Positions 30,146 to 40,280 of a DNA stretch of 64,000 nt are shown here, in pieces. How positions within the stretch are numbered: the stretch's first letter is position 1; every line of letters starts with the position of its first letter. The stretch spans positions 558,001-622,000 of the forward strand of contig CALSPC010000003.1 of NCBI GenBank assembly GCA_943788135.1, read 5' to 3'. The position numbers and the translations under genes are program-made. This DNA is from an uncultured Paracoccaceae bacterium. GTDB taxonomy: Bacteria > Bacteroidota > Bacteroidia > Flavobacteriales > Flavobacteriaceae. A model generated the notes under the pieces. That model was given only the letters and a program-made list of their open reading frames with translations, did not search any database and was not told the DNA's origin.

Positions 30146-31477
30146 ATGAAACGATTGGTAATTCTTGGCGGGGGTGAAAGTGGAGTAGGTGCTGCTCTGC
30201 TAGGAAAAGAAAAAGAATATAAGGTGTTTCTATCTGATGCAGGAAAGATCACCCAAAAATATAAAGACGTTCTTACACATAATGAGATTGAATGGGAAGA
30301 GGAAGGACATACTGAATCTGAAATTTTAAAAGCAGATTTAGTTGTAAAAAGCCCTGGAATCCCCGATCATATCCCGCTGGTTCAAAATTTGTCAGAGGCG
30401 GCTATTGCAGTGGTGTCTGAAATTGAATTTGCTGGATTATACACAACAGCCAATATTATCGGAATTACGGGAAGTAATGGTAAAACGACAACAACCCTAA
30501 TGGTGCACCATATTTTAAAGCAGGCAGGGTTAGATGTAGCAATGGGTGGAAATATTGGTGAAAGTTTTGCAAAACAAGTCCTTAATGCCAATGCCAATTA
30601 CGTTTTGGAGCTTAGTAGTTTTCAGTTGGACGGTATTGAAAAGTTTAGGCCACATATCGCTATTATCACCAATATTACTCCAGATCATTTGGATCGCTAT
30701 GATCATAAGTTTGAAAACTATATCGCTTCAAAATTTAGAATCGTAATGAATCAAACTTCAGAGGATTATTTGATATATGATGCTGATGATGAGGTTATCG
30801 TATCCTATATAGAAACACATCCAATTCAATCGACATTAGTGCCTTTTTCGCTTACAAAAACTGTAGCAAATGGGGCGTATTTAGAACAAAACAATTTAGT
30901 AATAGATATTAATAAAAGAAATATAATTATGTCAACAACAAACTTAGCTTTAGAAGGGAAGCACAATATTAAAAATGCGATGGCTGCATCCACAGTGGCG
31001 CATTTATTGAAAATCAGAAAAGCTACGATCAGAGAAAGTTTGGAGGGGTTTCAAGGCGCAGAACACCGCTTAGAGCAAGTCCTAACAATCAATAAAGTTA
31101 ACTATATAAACGATTCTAAAGCAACAAATGTCAATGCGACTTATTTTGCTTTGGAAAGCATGAATACAGCAACGGTTTGGATCGTTGGTGGTGTCGATAA
31201 AGGCAATGATTACACCTCCTTGTTTCCGTTTGTAAATGAAAAAGTTAAAGCAATAATCTGTTTAGGTAAAGATAATGAGGCATTGTTTGATGCGTTTGGA
31301 TCTATGGTAGATACTATTATTGAAACGCAATACATGAGTGAAGCTGTTAAAATTGCGTATAATATTGCCACAGCTGGGGAGTCTGTATTATTGTCGCCTG
31401 CTTGTGCAAGTTTTGATTTATTTGAAAATTATGAAGACCGAGGTCAACAATTTAAAGCAGCAGTGAGACAATTATAA
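30146..31477 (+). CDS. murD: UDP-N-acetylmuramoyl-L-alanine--D-glutamate ligase
   Basis: A 443-residue Mur ligase that adds D-glutamate. It has the ATP loop GITGSNGKTTTTLMV near residue 107, ITPDHLDRYDHKFENY and NDSKATNVNATYFAL, as in MurD. It begins directly after the mraY stop and its own stop overlaps the ftsW start by one base (TAATG). Confidence 0.95.
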   Translation: MKRLVILGGGESGVGAALLGKEKEYKVFLSDAGKITQKYKDVLTHNEIEWEEEGHTESEILKADLVVKSPGIPDHIPLVQNLSEAAIAVVSEIEFAGLYTTANIIGITGSNGKTTTTLMVHHILKQAGLDVAMGGNIGESFAKQVLNANANYVLELSSFQLDGIEKFRPHIAIITNITPDHLDRYDHKFENYIASKFRIVMNQTSEDYLIYDADDEVIVSYIETHPIQSTLVPFSLTKTVANGAYLEQNNLVIDINKRNIIMSTTNLALEGKHNIKNAMAASTVAHLLKIRKATIRESLEGFQGAEHRLEQVLTINKVNYINDSKATNVNATYFALESMNTATVWIVGGVDKGNDYTSLFPFVNEKVKAIICLGKDNEALFDAFGSMVDTIIETQYMSEAVKIAYNIATAGESVLLSPACASFDLFENYEDRGQQFKAAVRQL

Positions 31478-32670
31478 TGAAAACAGTATTTGATAACATA
31501 AAAGGAGATCGAATCATTTGGGCTATTGCCGCGTTGCTGGCTATATTCTCATTTCTTCCGGTGTACAGTGCGGCTAGTAATTTAGCTTACATTGGAGACG
31601 GTAGCAATACTTTTAGATATTTTATCAAGCATTTTGTGCATTTGTTTTTAGGGTTTTCAATTATTTATGGTGTTCATAAAATTCCTTACCGCTATTTTAG
31701 AGGTCTTTCATTAGTGATGATCCCTGTGGTTTTAATATTATTAATGGTCACAATGCTACAAGGAACAACTATTGGAGGAGCCAATGCAAGTCGATGGATT
31801 CGAGTGCCTATTGTTGGTTTTACATTTCAGCCCTCGACACTGGCTGCTTTGGTTTTAATGGTCTATATAGCACGCTATTTATCAAAAGTAAAAGATGAAG
31901 TGGTCACATTTAAAGCCTCTATTCTTCCGTTATGGCTTCCAGTTTTTATCGTATTAGCCTTAATTCTTCCTGCTAATTTCTCAACTACTGCCCTCATTTT
32001 TTCAATGGCTATTTTGTTAACGTTTTTGGGGGGTTATCCATTAAAATACTTAGCTATTATTGTAGGTTCGGGTATTCTTGTTTTGATGTTTTTTGTATTA
32101 ACGGCAAAAGCATTTCCTAATTTGATGCCCAATAGAGTTGATACGTGGACCAGTCGAATCTCTAGTTTTATGAACACAGAGGTTACTCAAGAAGATTATC
32201 AAATCGAACAAGCCAAAATAGCAATTGCAACCGGTGGTATTCAAGGCTTAGGTCCTGGCAAGAGTGTTCAGAAAAACTTTTTACCCCAGTCGTCTTCCGA
32301 TTTTATTTACGCTATTATTATTGAGGAATATGGACTGATTGGAGGGATTTCTTTGCTGCTTTTGTATTTGTGGTTATTATTTAGAATTGTAATCGTTGCC
32401 CAAAATTCCGACACAGTATTTGGAAAGCTATTAACCATAGGCGTTGGGATTCCGATTGTATTTCAGGCCTTAGTGAATATGGGTGTTGCAGTAGAGCTTT
32501 TTCCAGTAACAGGACAAACATTACCGCTAATAAGTAGCGGAGGAACTTCTATTTGGGTTACATGCTTAGCGCTAGGAATAGTCCTAAGTGTAAGCGTTAA
32601 ACCAGATGTCGAAAACACACAAGAAACCGAAGGTCAACACCCTTTAGAAATATTAAGTGAAGCATTGTAA
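31477..32670 (+). CDS. ftsW: FtsW-family peptidoglycan glycosyltransferase
   Basis: A 397-residue SEDS protein with about ten membrane helices. It polymerises lipid II at the septum together with FtsI. Family motifs include [20 protein letters not shown] near residue 98, [20 protein letters not shown] near residue 260 and the final [15 protein letters not shown]. It starts on the last base of murD and ends on the first base of murG. Confidence 0.95.
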   Translation: MKTVFDNIKGDRIIWAIAALLAIFSFLPVYSAASNLAYIGDGSNTFRYFIKHFVHLFLGFSIIYGVHKIPYRYFRGLSLVMIPVVLILLMVTMLQGTTIGGANASRWIRVPIVGFTFQPSTLAALVLMVYIARYLSKVKDEVVTFKASILPLWLPVFIVLALILPANFSTTALIFSMAILLTFLGGYPLKYLAIIVGSGILVLMFFVLTAKAFPNLMPNRVDTWTSRISSFMNTEVTQEDYQIEQAKIAIATGGIQGLGPGKSVQKNFLPQSSSDFIYAIIIEEYGLIGGISLLLLYLWLLFRIVIVAQNSDTVFGKLLTIGVGIPIVFQALVNMGVAVELFPVTGQTLPLISSGGTSIWVTCLALGIVLSVSVKPDVENTQETEGQHPLEILSEAL

Positions 32671-33764
32671 TGAGCGCATATAAAATCATATTATCGGGTG
32701 GAGGAACAGGAGGGCATATTTATCCTGCGATTGCCATTGCAAACGCGCTAAAAGCACGATTCCCAAAATCGGAGTTTTTGTTTGTCGGTGCAAAAGATAA
32801 GATGGAAATGCAAAAAGTGCCTCAAGCAGGCTATTCTATTATTGGCCTGTGGATCTCAGGAATTCAAAGACGATTAACTTTTAAGAATGTATTATTTCCT
32901 CTTAAATTAGTTGTGAGTTTGTTTAGGTCTATGGCAATTTTAAACTCCTTTAAACCTGATGTCGTTATTGGGACAGGTGGATTTGCTAGTGGCCCTTTAC
33001 TTCAAGTGGCTGCTATGAAGGGTGTGCCGACACTGATCCAAGAGCAAAATTCATTTCCAGGAATTACCAATAAATTATTGTCCAAAAAAGTAACTAAAGT
33101 TTGTGTTGCCTATGAAGGTTTAGAGCGGTTTTTTCCAAAAGAAAAGCTAATATTAACTGGGAATCCAGTGCGTCAAGATGTGGTGGATTTAGAAGGCAAA
33201 TCAGCGGAAGCTAATACATTTTTTGGTTTAGATCCCCATAAAAAAACGCTGCTGGTACTGGGAGGAAGTCTAGGCGCGCGCCGTATAAATCAGTTGGTGG
33301 AGTCTAAGCTAGACTACCTCAAAAAATTAGATATTCAGCTTATATGGCAATGTGGAAAATTATATGAAGAGGATTATAGTCGCTATAATTCAAATGCTAA
33401 CGTGCAGGTTCATACCTTTTTAAATCGAATGGATTTAGCTTATGCGTCGGCAGATGTAATAATTTCCAGAGCTGGTGCAAGTTCGGTTTCTGAGCTTTGT
33501 GTGGTTGGGAAGCCTGTGATTTTTATTCCATCTCCAAATGTATCGGAAGACCATCAAACCAAAAATGCATCAGCGGTTTCGGGGAAAGGCGCTGCGCTAT
33601 TAATTCGCGAACAGGATTTAGAATCAAATTTTGAATCTCAATTTTCAGCACTTATTAGTTCTGAATCCACACAACTCGAACTGTCAACCGCTATCAAACA
33701 ATTAGCCTTAAAAAACGCAACACAATCTATTGTGGATGAAATTGAAAAGCTACTACATAAATGA
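32670..33764 (+). CDS. murG: UDP-N-acetylglucosamine--lipid II synthesis glycosyltransferase MurG
   Basis: A 364-residue GT28 glycosyltransferase that adds GlcNAc to lipid I. It has the N-terminal loop [20 protein letters not shown], the region [19 protein letters not shown] and the donor-binding [18 protein letters not shown]. The 3' end overlaps murC by four bases. Confidence 0.96.
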   Translation: MSAYKIILSGGGTGGHIYPAIAIANALKARFPKSEFLFVGAKDKMEMQKVPQAGYSIIGLWISGIQRRLTFKNVLFPLKLVVSLFRSMAILNSFKPDVVIGTGGFASGPLLQVAAMKGVPTLIQEQNSFPGITNKLLSKKVTKVCVAYEGLERFFPKEKLILTGNPVRQDVVDLEGKSAEANTFFGLDPHKKTLLVLGGSLGARRINQLVESKLDYLKKLDIQLIWQCGKLYEEDYSRYNSNANVQVHTFLNRMDLAYASADVIISRAGASSVSELCVVGKPVIFIPSPNVSEDHQTKNASAVSGKGAALLIREQDLESNFESQFSALISSESTQLELSTAIKQLALKNATQSIVDEIEKLLHK

Positions 33765-35113
33765 ATTTAAAATCCGTACATAACGTCTATTTTATTGGCA
33801 TCGGAGGTGTTGGCATGAGTGCGCTTGCAAAATATTGTGTTGCTGCTGGGAAAAATGTTGGTGGATATGATAGAGTATCTACCACAATTACGGCGTCACT
33901 TGAAGATTTAGGGGTTGAAATTCAATTTGAAACCTTGTTAGATCAAATAGATGAATCTTTCATGAATCCAACGGCAACGCTTGTTGTGTTTACCCCGGCA
34001 ATACCAGAATCAAATGCAATCTTTCGGTATTTTAAAACCAATGATTTTAAGGTTTTAAAACGTTCTGAGCTTTTAGGATTAGTTACGGAACAGACTCAAT
34101 GTTTGGCTGTTGCGGGGACACATGGTAAAACCACAACAAGTAGTATTTTGGGACATTTAATGTATGAATGTAATGAAAAAGTAACGGCATTTATTGGAGG
34201 TATTACAGAGAATTATCACTCCAATTTAATTCAAAATGGGACGGAGATATCAGTGGTTGAAGCGGATGAATTTGACCGTTCATTTTTAACACTGCGTCCA
34301 GATTTTGCATGTATCACTTCAATGGATGCCGACCATCTTGATGTTTATAGTTCTGAAGAAGATTTAGTAGAAACATTTAGGGCGTTCACAAAAAAGATTA
34401 AGCCATCCGGAAAACTGTTTGTTAGAAACGGACTGCCTTTAGAGGGCATTACTTATGGCGTAAATGAGAACGCTGATTATGCAGCACTACATATTCAGGT
34501 AGAGAATGGAGCGTACCGGTTTGATCTCCAAACCCCAACTGGCCGTATCGAAAATCTACTTTTTCATTTGCCGGGTACACATAATCTATCTAATGCAGTC
34601 GCCGCCATGGCGATGGCGCTAGAGTTTGGTTGTGCTGCAGTGGATTTGAGAAACGCATTAAAGACCTATAAAGGGGTCAAAAGACGATTTACCTATCAAA
34701 TAAAAACAGATGATTTTGTGTTTATTGATGATTATGCTCATCATCCTACAGAATTAAATGCAGTGTATCAGGCTGTCAAAGAAATGTATCCCACTGAAAA
34801 AGTTTCAGTAGTGTTTCAGCCTCATTTATTTAGTAGAACTAAGGATTTTGTGGATGATTTTGCAGCGAGTTTGTCTCAATTTGATGCGGTGTTTTTGTTG
34901 GAGATTTATCCTGCAAGAGAGCTTCCGATTTCAGGAGTTACATCGCGTTGGTTATTAGAGAAAATCAAAAGCCCGGTCAAAAAACTAATATCCAAATCGC
35001 AAATTGTAAGCGAAATAAAAAATATTGGGCATCCAATATTTATAACTCTTGGAGCAGGAGATATTGGAGTCGAAGTATCAAAGTTAAAAGAAAAATTAAG
35101 CTATGCGTATTAA
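33761..35113 (+). CDS. murC: UDP-N-acetylmuramate--L-alanine ligase
   Basis: A 450-residue Mur ligase adding L-alanine, the first residue of the stem peptide. It starts with the Rossmann loop [17 protein letters not shown], carries the ATP loop [15 protein letters not shown] near residue 118, [10 protein letters not shown], and [10 protein letters not shown]. It overlaps murG by four bases and ftsQ by eleven. Confidence 0.96.
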   Translation: MNLKSVHNVYFIGIGGVGMSALAKYCVAAGKNVGGYDRVSTTITASLEDLGVEIQFETLLDQIDESFMNPTATLVVFTPAIPESNAIFRYFKTNDFKVLKRSELLGLVTEQTQCLAVAGTHGKTTTSSILGHLMYECNEKVTAFIGGITENYHSNLIQNGTEISVVEADEFDRSFLTLRPDFACITSMDADHLDVYSSEEDLVETFRAFTKKIKPSGKLFVRNGLPLEGITYGVNENADYAALHIQVENGAYRFDLQTPTGRIENLLFHLPGTHNLSNAVAAMAMALEFGCAAVDLRNALKTYKGVKRRFTYQIKTDDFVFIDDYAHHPTELNAVYQAVKEMYPTEKVSVVFQPHLFSRTKDFVDDFAASLSQFDAVFLLEIYPARELPISGVTSRWLLEKIKSPVKKLISKSQIVSEIKNIGHPIFITLGAGDIGVEVSKLKEKLSYAY

Positions 35114-35822
35114 TTGGAATATTTTCAAAGGCGTGTTGTTGCTAGGATTAGTAGTATTTTTATATGCTTTTTCGTCTCATAAAAACAACCGTCGTCCAGT
35201 GTCCAAAATAGCTGTGCAGTTTACAGGAAGTGAGAACGTTTATATTACTTCAGAAATGGTTAATAAATTGTTAATACAAAATCAAGAGGAACTGTATAAC
35301 TTACCTAAAGATAATTTAGATTTGAAGGAGATGGAGCGTTTACTAGAGTTAGATGACATGATAAAGTCAGCTCAGGTGTATCTCACTGTAAACGGAGAGG
35401 TTAGGGCAAAAGTAGAACAACGACGACCGATTGCAAGAGTTCAGTCTGGGTCAATATTTTATATTGATGAAGACGGTTTAGACATGCCTTTGTCTCCCCA
35501 ACACAGTGCGCGTGTGCCTTTGGTTACTGGTGAAGTCGAAAAAGATCAATTGGAAGCTGTTTATCGTATGGCTTTAAAAATAGATACCGATTCATTTTTA
35601 AAAACGTATGTCACAGAAATACATCAAAATGAAACAGGGAGTATTAGTTTGAGGATGAGGGTGTTGGATTTTGAAATCATAGTAGGACGTCTCGACAGAT
35701 TAGATGAGAAAATGAAAAATTTAAAAGCATTTTATCAAAAAGCAAAAAAAGATAAGATGTTAGATATATATAAAAGCGTGAATTTACAGTTTAAGAATCA
35801 AGTTGTTTGTACAAAAAAATAA
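35103..35822 (+). CDS. ftsQ: cell division protein FtsQ
   Basis: A 239-residue bitopic protein with an N-terminal membrane helix (about residues 8-23, LLLGLVVFLYAF) and a periplasmic part of POTRA/FtsQ type (VYITSEMVNKLL then VEQRRPIARV). It links FtsL/FtsB to the divisome. Sequence similarity is modest, but position between murC and ftsA and the architecture are convincing. Confidence 0.88.
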   Translation: MRINWNIFKGVLLLGLVVFLYAFSSHKNNRRPVSKIAVQFTGSENVYITSEMVNKLLIQNQEELYNLPKDNLDLKEMERLLELDDMIKSAQVYLTVNGEVRAKVEQRRPIARVQSGSIFYIDEDGLDMPLSPQHSARVPLVTGEVEKDQLEAVYRMALKIDTDSFLKTYVTEIHQNETGSISLRMRVLDFEIIVGRLDRLDEKMKNLKAFYQKAKKDKMLDIYKSVNLQFKNQVVCTKK

Positions 35823-35826
35823 AGGT

Positions 35827-37131
35827 ATGGAAGCTCAGAACATTTCAGTAGGATTAGATATTGGTACCACAAAAATTGTGGCTATGATAGGTCGTAAAAA
35901 TGAATATGACAAATTAGAAATACTTGGCATTGGAAAGTCCAAAAGCTTAGGAGTTCATAGAGGAGTTGTCAATAATATCACACAAACGATACAGTCCATC
36001 CAACAGGCTGTTTTAGAATCGGAAGCGGATTCAGGTCTTAAGATTGGAGACGTAACCGTTGGGATTGCAGGACAACACATTCGTAGCCTTCAACATAGTG
36101 ATTATATCACCAGAGAAAATTCTGAACTTGTGATTAATGAAGAGGATATTGATCGGCTTATCAATCAAGTCCACAAACTAGTGATGTTACCTGGAGAAGA
36201 AATCATTCATGTTTTGCCTCAAGACTATAAGGTAGATGGGCAGGCCGAAATCAAAGAACCTATTGGGATGTATGGCGAACGTCTAGAAGCAAATTTTCAT
36301 GTGGTTGTAGGTCAAGTGTCATCTATTCGAAATATAGGCCGTTGTGTACAAACTGCAGGCTTAGATTTAGATGGTATTACTTTAGAGCCTCTAGCCTCGG
36401 CAAATGCAGTCTTAAGCCAAGAAGAAAAAGAAGCTGGTGTAGCGTTGATTGATATTGGAGGGGGAACAACAGATTTAGCTGTTTTTAAAGATGGCATCAT
36501 TCGTCATACCGCCGTGATTCCTTTTGGTGGTAATGTGATTACAGAAGACATCAAAGAAGGGTGCTCAATTATAGAAAAACAGGCGGAGTTATTAAAAATA
36601 AAGTTTGGATCTGCTTGGCCAGGAGAAAATAAGGAAAATGAAATCGTATCGATACCAGGTTTAAGAGGTCGTGACCCAAAAGAAATTACACTCAAAAACT
36701 TATCAAAAATAATTCATGCCCGAGTGGTTGAAATTATTGAACAAGTTTATGTGGAGATCAAAAATTATGGTCATGAAGAACAGAAGAAAAAACTCATCGC
36801 AGGTATAGTATTGACAGGTGGTGGTAGTCAGTTGAAACACTTGAAACAGTTAGTAGAATACATCACAGGTATGGATACTAGAGTTGGCTATCCGAACGAG
36901 CATTTGGCAGGCGATAGTGATAGCGACATTACAAGTCCAATGTATGCGACAGCAGTTGGGTTAGTCATGGATAGCTTGTTGCGACAAGAAAAACGAAGTG
37001 TTGAAACCTCAGAAGAAGAGGACACAGAAGAAGAAACCATTCAAATCCCTGTGGAGTCCCCTCGAGATAATCGAAGTTTTCTTGATAAATTAACTGAACG
37101 AGTTAAGGACTTTTTAGATAAAGCAGAATAA
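35827..37131 (+). CDS. ftsA: cell division protein FtsA
   Basis: A 434-residue actin-fold ATPase that anchors FtsZ to the membrane. It shows the phosphate-1 loop SVGLDIGTTKIVAMIG, the second phosphate loop ALIDIGGGTTDLAVF near residue 205, and LTGGGSQLKHL. The C-terminus ends in an amphipathic helix (FLDKLTERVKDFLDKAE) that fits the membrane-targeting helix. A TTG at 35803 would extend it inside ftsQ. I use the ATG five bases after the ftsQ stop. Confidence 0.95.
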   Translation: MEAQNISVGLDIGTTKIVAMIGRKNEYDKLEILGIGKSKSLGVHRGVVNNITQTIQSIQQAVLESEADSGLKIGDVTVGIAGQHIRSLQHSDYITRENSELVINEEDIDRLINQVHKLVMLPGEEIIHVLPQDYKVDGQAEIKEPIGMYGERLEANFHVVVGQVSSIRNIGRCVQTAGLDLDGITLEPLASANAVLSQEEKEAGVALIDIGGGTTDLAVFKDGIIRHTAVIPFGGNVITEDIKEGCSIIEKQAELLKIKFGSAWPGENKENEIVSIPGLRGRDPKEITLKNLSKIIHARVVEIIEQVYVEIKNYGHEEQKKKLIAGIVLTGGGSQLKHLKQLVEYITGMDTRVGYPNEHLAGDSDSDITSPMYATAVGLVMDSLLRQEKRSVETSEEEDTEEETIQIPVESPRDNRSFLDKLTERVKDFLDKAE

Positions 37132-37157
37132 AATTTATAACCAGTAAAATTAAGTAT

Positions 37158-39095
37158 ATGAGCAGCAGTAACGATTTTGGAATCACATTCGATCTCCCAA
37201 AAAACCAATCTAACGTCATCAAAGTCATTGGTGTTGGTGGGGGAGGAAGTAATGCTATTAACCACATGTTTAAACAAGGGATCAAAGGAGTCGATTTTGT
37301 AATTTGTAATACAGATTCACAAGCCTTGAACAATAGTGGCGTTCCCAATAAAATTCAACTTGGAGTCCATTTGACTGAAGGATTAGGTGCCGGCGCTAAC
37401 CCAGAAATTGGTGAGCAATCTGCTGTCGAAAGTCTAGAAGATATTCGTGCCATGCTAACAACAAATACTAAAATGGTGTTTATCACAGCTGGTATGGGTG
37501 GTGGAACAGGAACTGGAGCTGCGCCCATCATCGCAAAAATGGCAAAAGAATTGGATATCCTTACTGTTGGTATTGTGACTATGCCTTTTGAATTTGAAGG
37601 CAAAATCAGAAATGCTCAGGCCCATCAGGGCATTGAAAAATTTCGAAAAACAGTGGATTCATTAGTTATCATAAACAATAATAAATTAAGAGAAGTTTAT
37701 GGGAATTTAGGGTTTAAAGCAGGGTTTTCTAAAGCCGATGAAGTGCTTTCTACTGCTGCACGTGGTATTGCTGAGGTGATCACACACCATTACCTACAAA
37801 ATATTGATTTACGTGATGCTAAAACCGTATTGAGTAATAGCGGTACTGCTATTATGGGGTCGTCTTCTGCATCTGGACAAAACAGAGCACAGGAAGCGAT
37901 CACAAATGCATTAGATTCTCCATTACTTAATGACAATAAAATTACGGGTGCCAAAAACGTATTACTGCTTATCGTTTCTGGTGCTCAAGAAATTACGATT
38001 GATGAAATAGGAGAAATAAATGATCATATTCAAGCTGAAGCTGGTTTCGGTGCTAATATTATTATGGGTGTTGGTGAAGATGAAACTTTAGGAGATGCAG
38101 TTTCGGTAACTATTATTGCAACGGGATTTGACGTAGATCAACAAAATGATATTACAAATACTGAGGTCAAAAAAGTAGTTCATGCCCTTGAAGATGAACA
38201 AAAAATGGTACACGATTTAATGCCTGTTGATCCTGTAAGCACACCTTCAAAGCCTAAGCAACCCGTAAGCGAAACTACCGTGATTCACACTCTCGAAGAA
38301 GAGGAAGATGAAGAAGCGATTACTGCTGTTGAAACACAAGCGTTTTCGGATTCAGATTTGATTTCAACTACAGCAGCTATAAGAGATTTAGATGTTGATT
38401 GTGAGGTCATGAATTCTGAAGAGCCAGAAGACGATTTTATAATCAATGAAGTTACCTCGCTACAGCCTGAAGCTCATGATATTGAAGCGGTTCAAGACGA
38501 TCAAACGATGTTAACGTTTGACCTGCCGATTTCAAATCAATCAACGCTATCAGAATCTGAGGAGGTGGAAGTTTTTACATTAGAAGATGCTACTGTAAAT
38601 AGCATTGAAGTAAATGACTATATTGAACTAATTCCAGTTACAGAAGCAAATGATGAAGGCGAAACACGTTATGTTTTAGATGATCATATTGTTTTGGAAC
38701 AGACAGGAGAAAAATATGAGGGCGAAAAACAATCCGCTGAGGCCGGAGTTGATGTGGATGAAGAAATGACTTTTACTAAAGTAACAGTCAAAGAACGTGC
38801 AGTAACCAAAGCGCCTGAAGAAACAACAGATCCTTATAACAGTCCAATTTCTACATCGCTTCGTGAAAGAGCTGATGAGAGACGAAAAAAAATGAAGGCT
38901 TTTAATTATAAATTCAATACTTCAAAAATTGATGACATTGAAAAAGAACCGGCCTATAAACGTCAAGGTGTAAATTTGAACGATGTAGCCCATTCCTCGG
39001 ATGTACAGTCTTCAAGAACAACAATAGGACTTGACGATAATGATGAGGTCCAACTGCGCTCAAATAATTCGTATTTGCACGATAATGTAGATTAA
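37158..39095 (+). CDS. ftsZ: cell division protein FtsZ
   Basis: A 645-residue tubulin-like GTPase. The globular part ends near residue 335 and has IKVIGVGGGGSNAINHM, the tubulin signature AGMGGGTGTGAAP and the synergy loop ending in DEVLSTAARG. A long acidic, presumably disordered linker of about 220 residues follows, then a basic block (SLRERADERRKKMKAFNYKF) and a conserved end LRSNNSYLHDNVD. E. coli FtsZ has 383 residues. The long tail is common in Bacteroidota. A terminator follows. Confidence 0.96.
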   Translation: MSSSNDFGITFDLPKNQSNVIKVIGVGGGGSNAINHMFKQGIKGVDFVICNTDSQALNNSGVPNKIQLGVHLTEGLGAGANPEIGEQSAVESLEDIRAMLTTNTKMVFITAGMGGGTGTGAAPIIAKMAKELDILTVGIVTMPFEFEGKIRNAQAHQGIEKFRKTVDSLVIINNNKLREVYGNLGFKAGFSKADEVLSTAARGIAEVITHHYLQNIDLRDAKTVLSNSGTAIMGSSSASGQNRAQEAITNALDSPLLNDNKITGAKNVLLLIVSGAQEITIDEIGEINDHIQAEAGFGANIIMGVGEDETLGDAVSVTIIATGFDVDQQNDITNTEVKKVVHALEDEQKMVHDLMPVDPVSTPSKPKQPVSETTVIHTLEEEEDEEAITAVETQAFSDSDLISTTAAIRDLDVDCEVMNSEEPEDDFIINEVTSLQPEAHDIEAVQDDQTMLTFDLPISNQSTLSESEEVEVFTLEDATVNSIEVNDYIELIPVTEANDEGETRYVLDDHIVLEQTGEKYEGEKQSAEAGVDVDEEMTFTKVTVKERAVTKAPEETTDPYNSPISTSLRERADERRKKMKAFNYKFNTSKIDDIEKEPAYKRQGVNLNDVAHSSDVQSSRTTIGLDDNDEVQLRSNNSYLHDNVD

Positions 39096-39116
39096 CGCCT
39101 CATATATTAAATTATA

Positions 39117-39153
39117 AAACCTGAAAAATGAATTTATTTATCAGGTTTTTTTA
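39117..39153 (+). terminator. intrinsic terminator of the dcw cluster
   Basis: AAACCTGA and TCAGGTTT form an exact 8-bp stem with a 16-base AT-rich loop and a T-rich tail, 21 bases after the ftsZ stop. It closes the division cluster. Confidence 0.82.
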
Positions 39154-39183
39154 TCTTTTAAAGACTAATTTTTTTGTTTTAGT

Positions 39184-39191
39184 TATATTCG
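39184..39191 (+). promoter_or_regulatory. putative -7 promoter element for the YqeY-like gene
   Basis: TATATTCG is one base from TAnnTTTG and lies 24 bases before the next start codon, after the ftsZ terminator. Confidence 0.4.
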
Positions 39192-39215
39192 CACTCAAAT
39201 TAAATATTAATTTTT

Positions 39216-39662
39216 ATGAGTTTACAAGATTCAGTAATGACCGCGCTTAAAGCCGCTATGAAATCCAAAGATACCGTAGCCCTTACAGCACTAAGATCGA
39301 TAAAATCTGCTATTTTATTGGCACGTACTAGTGGTTCTGATGCGGCACTAACAGAAGAAAATGAGTTTAAATTATTACAAAAATTAGTAAAGCAACGCCG
39401 CGATAGTGCTGCTATATTTATGGAGCAAAACCGCACAGATTTAGCAGAACCTGAATTGGCTGAAGCGGATGTTATCAGTCAGTTTTTACCGCAAATGCTA
39501 GAGGAGTCTGAAGTCGAAAAGGTTGTGGTTGAAACCATAACGTCTTTGGGAGCTTCAGGAATGAAAGACATGGGTCGTGTGATGGGTGTGGTCAGCAAAA
39601 CTCTCGCAGGCAAAACCGATGGCAAAACAATATCAACGTTAGTGAAAGCTAAACTGTCTTAA
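39216..39662 (+). CDS. GatB/YqeY domain-containing protein
   Basis: A 148-residue all-helical protein beginning with LQDSVMTALKAAMKSKDTVA and ending GKTDGKTISTLVKAKLS, the YqeY pattern shared with the tail of the GatB amidotransferase subunit. GatB tails bind tRNA, but the stand-alone protein has no settled function known to me. It follows ftsZ, as in many flavobacteria, and lies seven bases upstream of a tRNA gene. Confidence 0.9.
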   Translation: MSLQDSVMTALKAAMKSKDTVALTALRSIKSAILLARTSGSDAALTEENEFKLLQKLVKQRRDSAAIFMEQNRTDLAEPELAEADVISQFLPQMLEESEVEKVVVETITSLGASGMKDMGRVMGVVSKTLAGKTDGKTISTLVKAKLS

Positions 39663-39669
39663 ATATAAT

Positions 39670-39743
39670 GGCCCAGTAGTTCAACTGGATAGAATATCAG
39701 ATTTCGGCTCTGACGGTTGGGGGTTCGAATCCCTTCTGGGTCA
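39670..39743 (+). tRNA. tRNA-Arg (anticodon TCG)
   Basis: A 74-base cloverleaf can be folded. The acceptor stem is GGCCCAG with CTGGGTC (one G-T pair). The D stem GTTC/GAAT and the anticodon stem TCAGA/TCTGA enclose the loop TTTCGGC with anticodon TCG. A T arm with loop TTCGAAT and a discriminator A complete it. The TCG anticodon reads CGA and, by wobble, other CGN codons for arginine. CCA is not encoded. Confidence 0.95.
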
Positions 39744-39749
39744 CAAATT

Positions 39750-39789
39750 ATCCTCAAGAATAATTTATTGTTTTTGGGGATATTTTTTT
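39750..39789 (+). terminator. intrinsic terminator after tRNA-Arg
   Basis: ATCCTCAA pairs with TTGGGGAT (one T-G pair) around a 16-base AT loop and is followed by seven T residues within a few bases, immediately after the tRNA. Confidence 0.75.
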
Positions 39790-39861
39790 ATCTTTAAATT
39801 CTAAAAATCATTATTCATTTAAAAATTTATTTTTTTTAAACTTCCAAAACTTTAATAATTT

Positions 39862-40110
39862 ATGGAAATTCGAATATCTAATATTTTAATACCAATTACT
39901 TTCTTATTTCTGATTTTCGTTTTTGGATGTGCCAATAATTCTGAAACCAAAAAATATAAAATTGGTTTTTCTCAATGTATCAGTATCTTTGGGATATTAC
40001 TCCCCTTTTTAATAAGTTTATTATTTAGAAAAGAGAGAAGAGGCCGAGTTTTTAATAATAATGCGGCAATAATTAGCTACGTAGTTTGGTTGACAGCTAT
40101 GAATTATTAA
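39862..40110 (+). CDS. small hypothetical membrane protein
   Basis: An 82-residue frame that I do not recognise. It has two hydrophobic segments (about residues 8-23 and 42-57) separated by a polar stretch and followed by a basic turn (FRKERRGR). A cysteine after the first segment (FVFGCAN) resembles a lipobox, but the second helix makes a plain membrane protein more likely. It has no neighbour on an obvious transcript and could be a recent or decaying gene. Confidence 0.45.
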   Translation: MEIRISNILIPITFLFLIFVFGCANNSETKKYKIGFSQCISIFGILLPFLISLLFRKERRGRVFNNNAAIISYVVWLTAMNY

Positions 40111-40254
40111 CAATATTACCAATTAAAAAAAACACTTAAACTTCTAATAACTTTCTGTTTTTATATGTGTCTGTAAACATTCTTAGCTTTTCAAGGTCTT
40201 GCAAGAATAAGTTCGATAATTGGAGTACGTTGTGTACACAATGAGATAAATTAT

Positions 40255-40262
40255 TATATTTG
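40255..40262 (+). promoter_or_regulatory. putative -7 promoter element before the apt remnant
   Basis: TATATTTG fits TAnnTTTG exactly and lies 18 bases before the ATG of the short signal-peptide-like frame at 40281. It suggests the broken locus may still be transcribed. Confidence 0.4.
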
Positions 40263-40280
40263 AAAAAACCAAATTTAACA

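Noticed and set aside
39862..40110. The small membrane frame as a type I toxin or bacteriocin
   Set aside because: Two hydrophobic segments alone do not support this. No antisense RNA, immunity gene or leader is visible.
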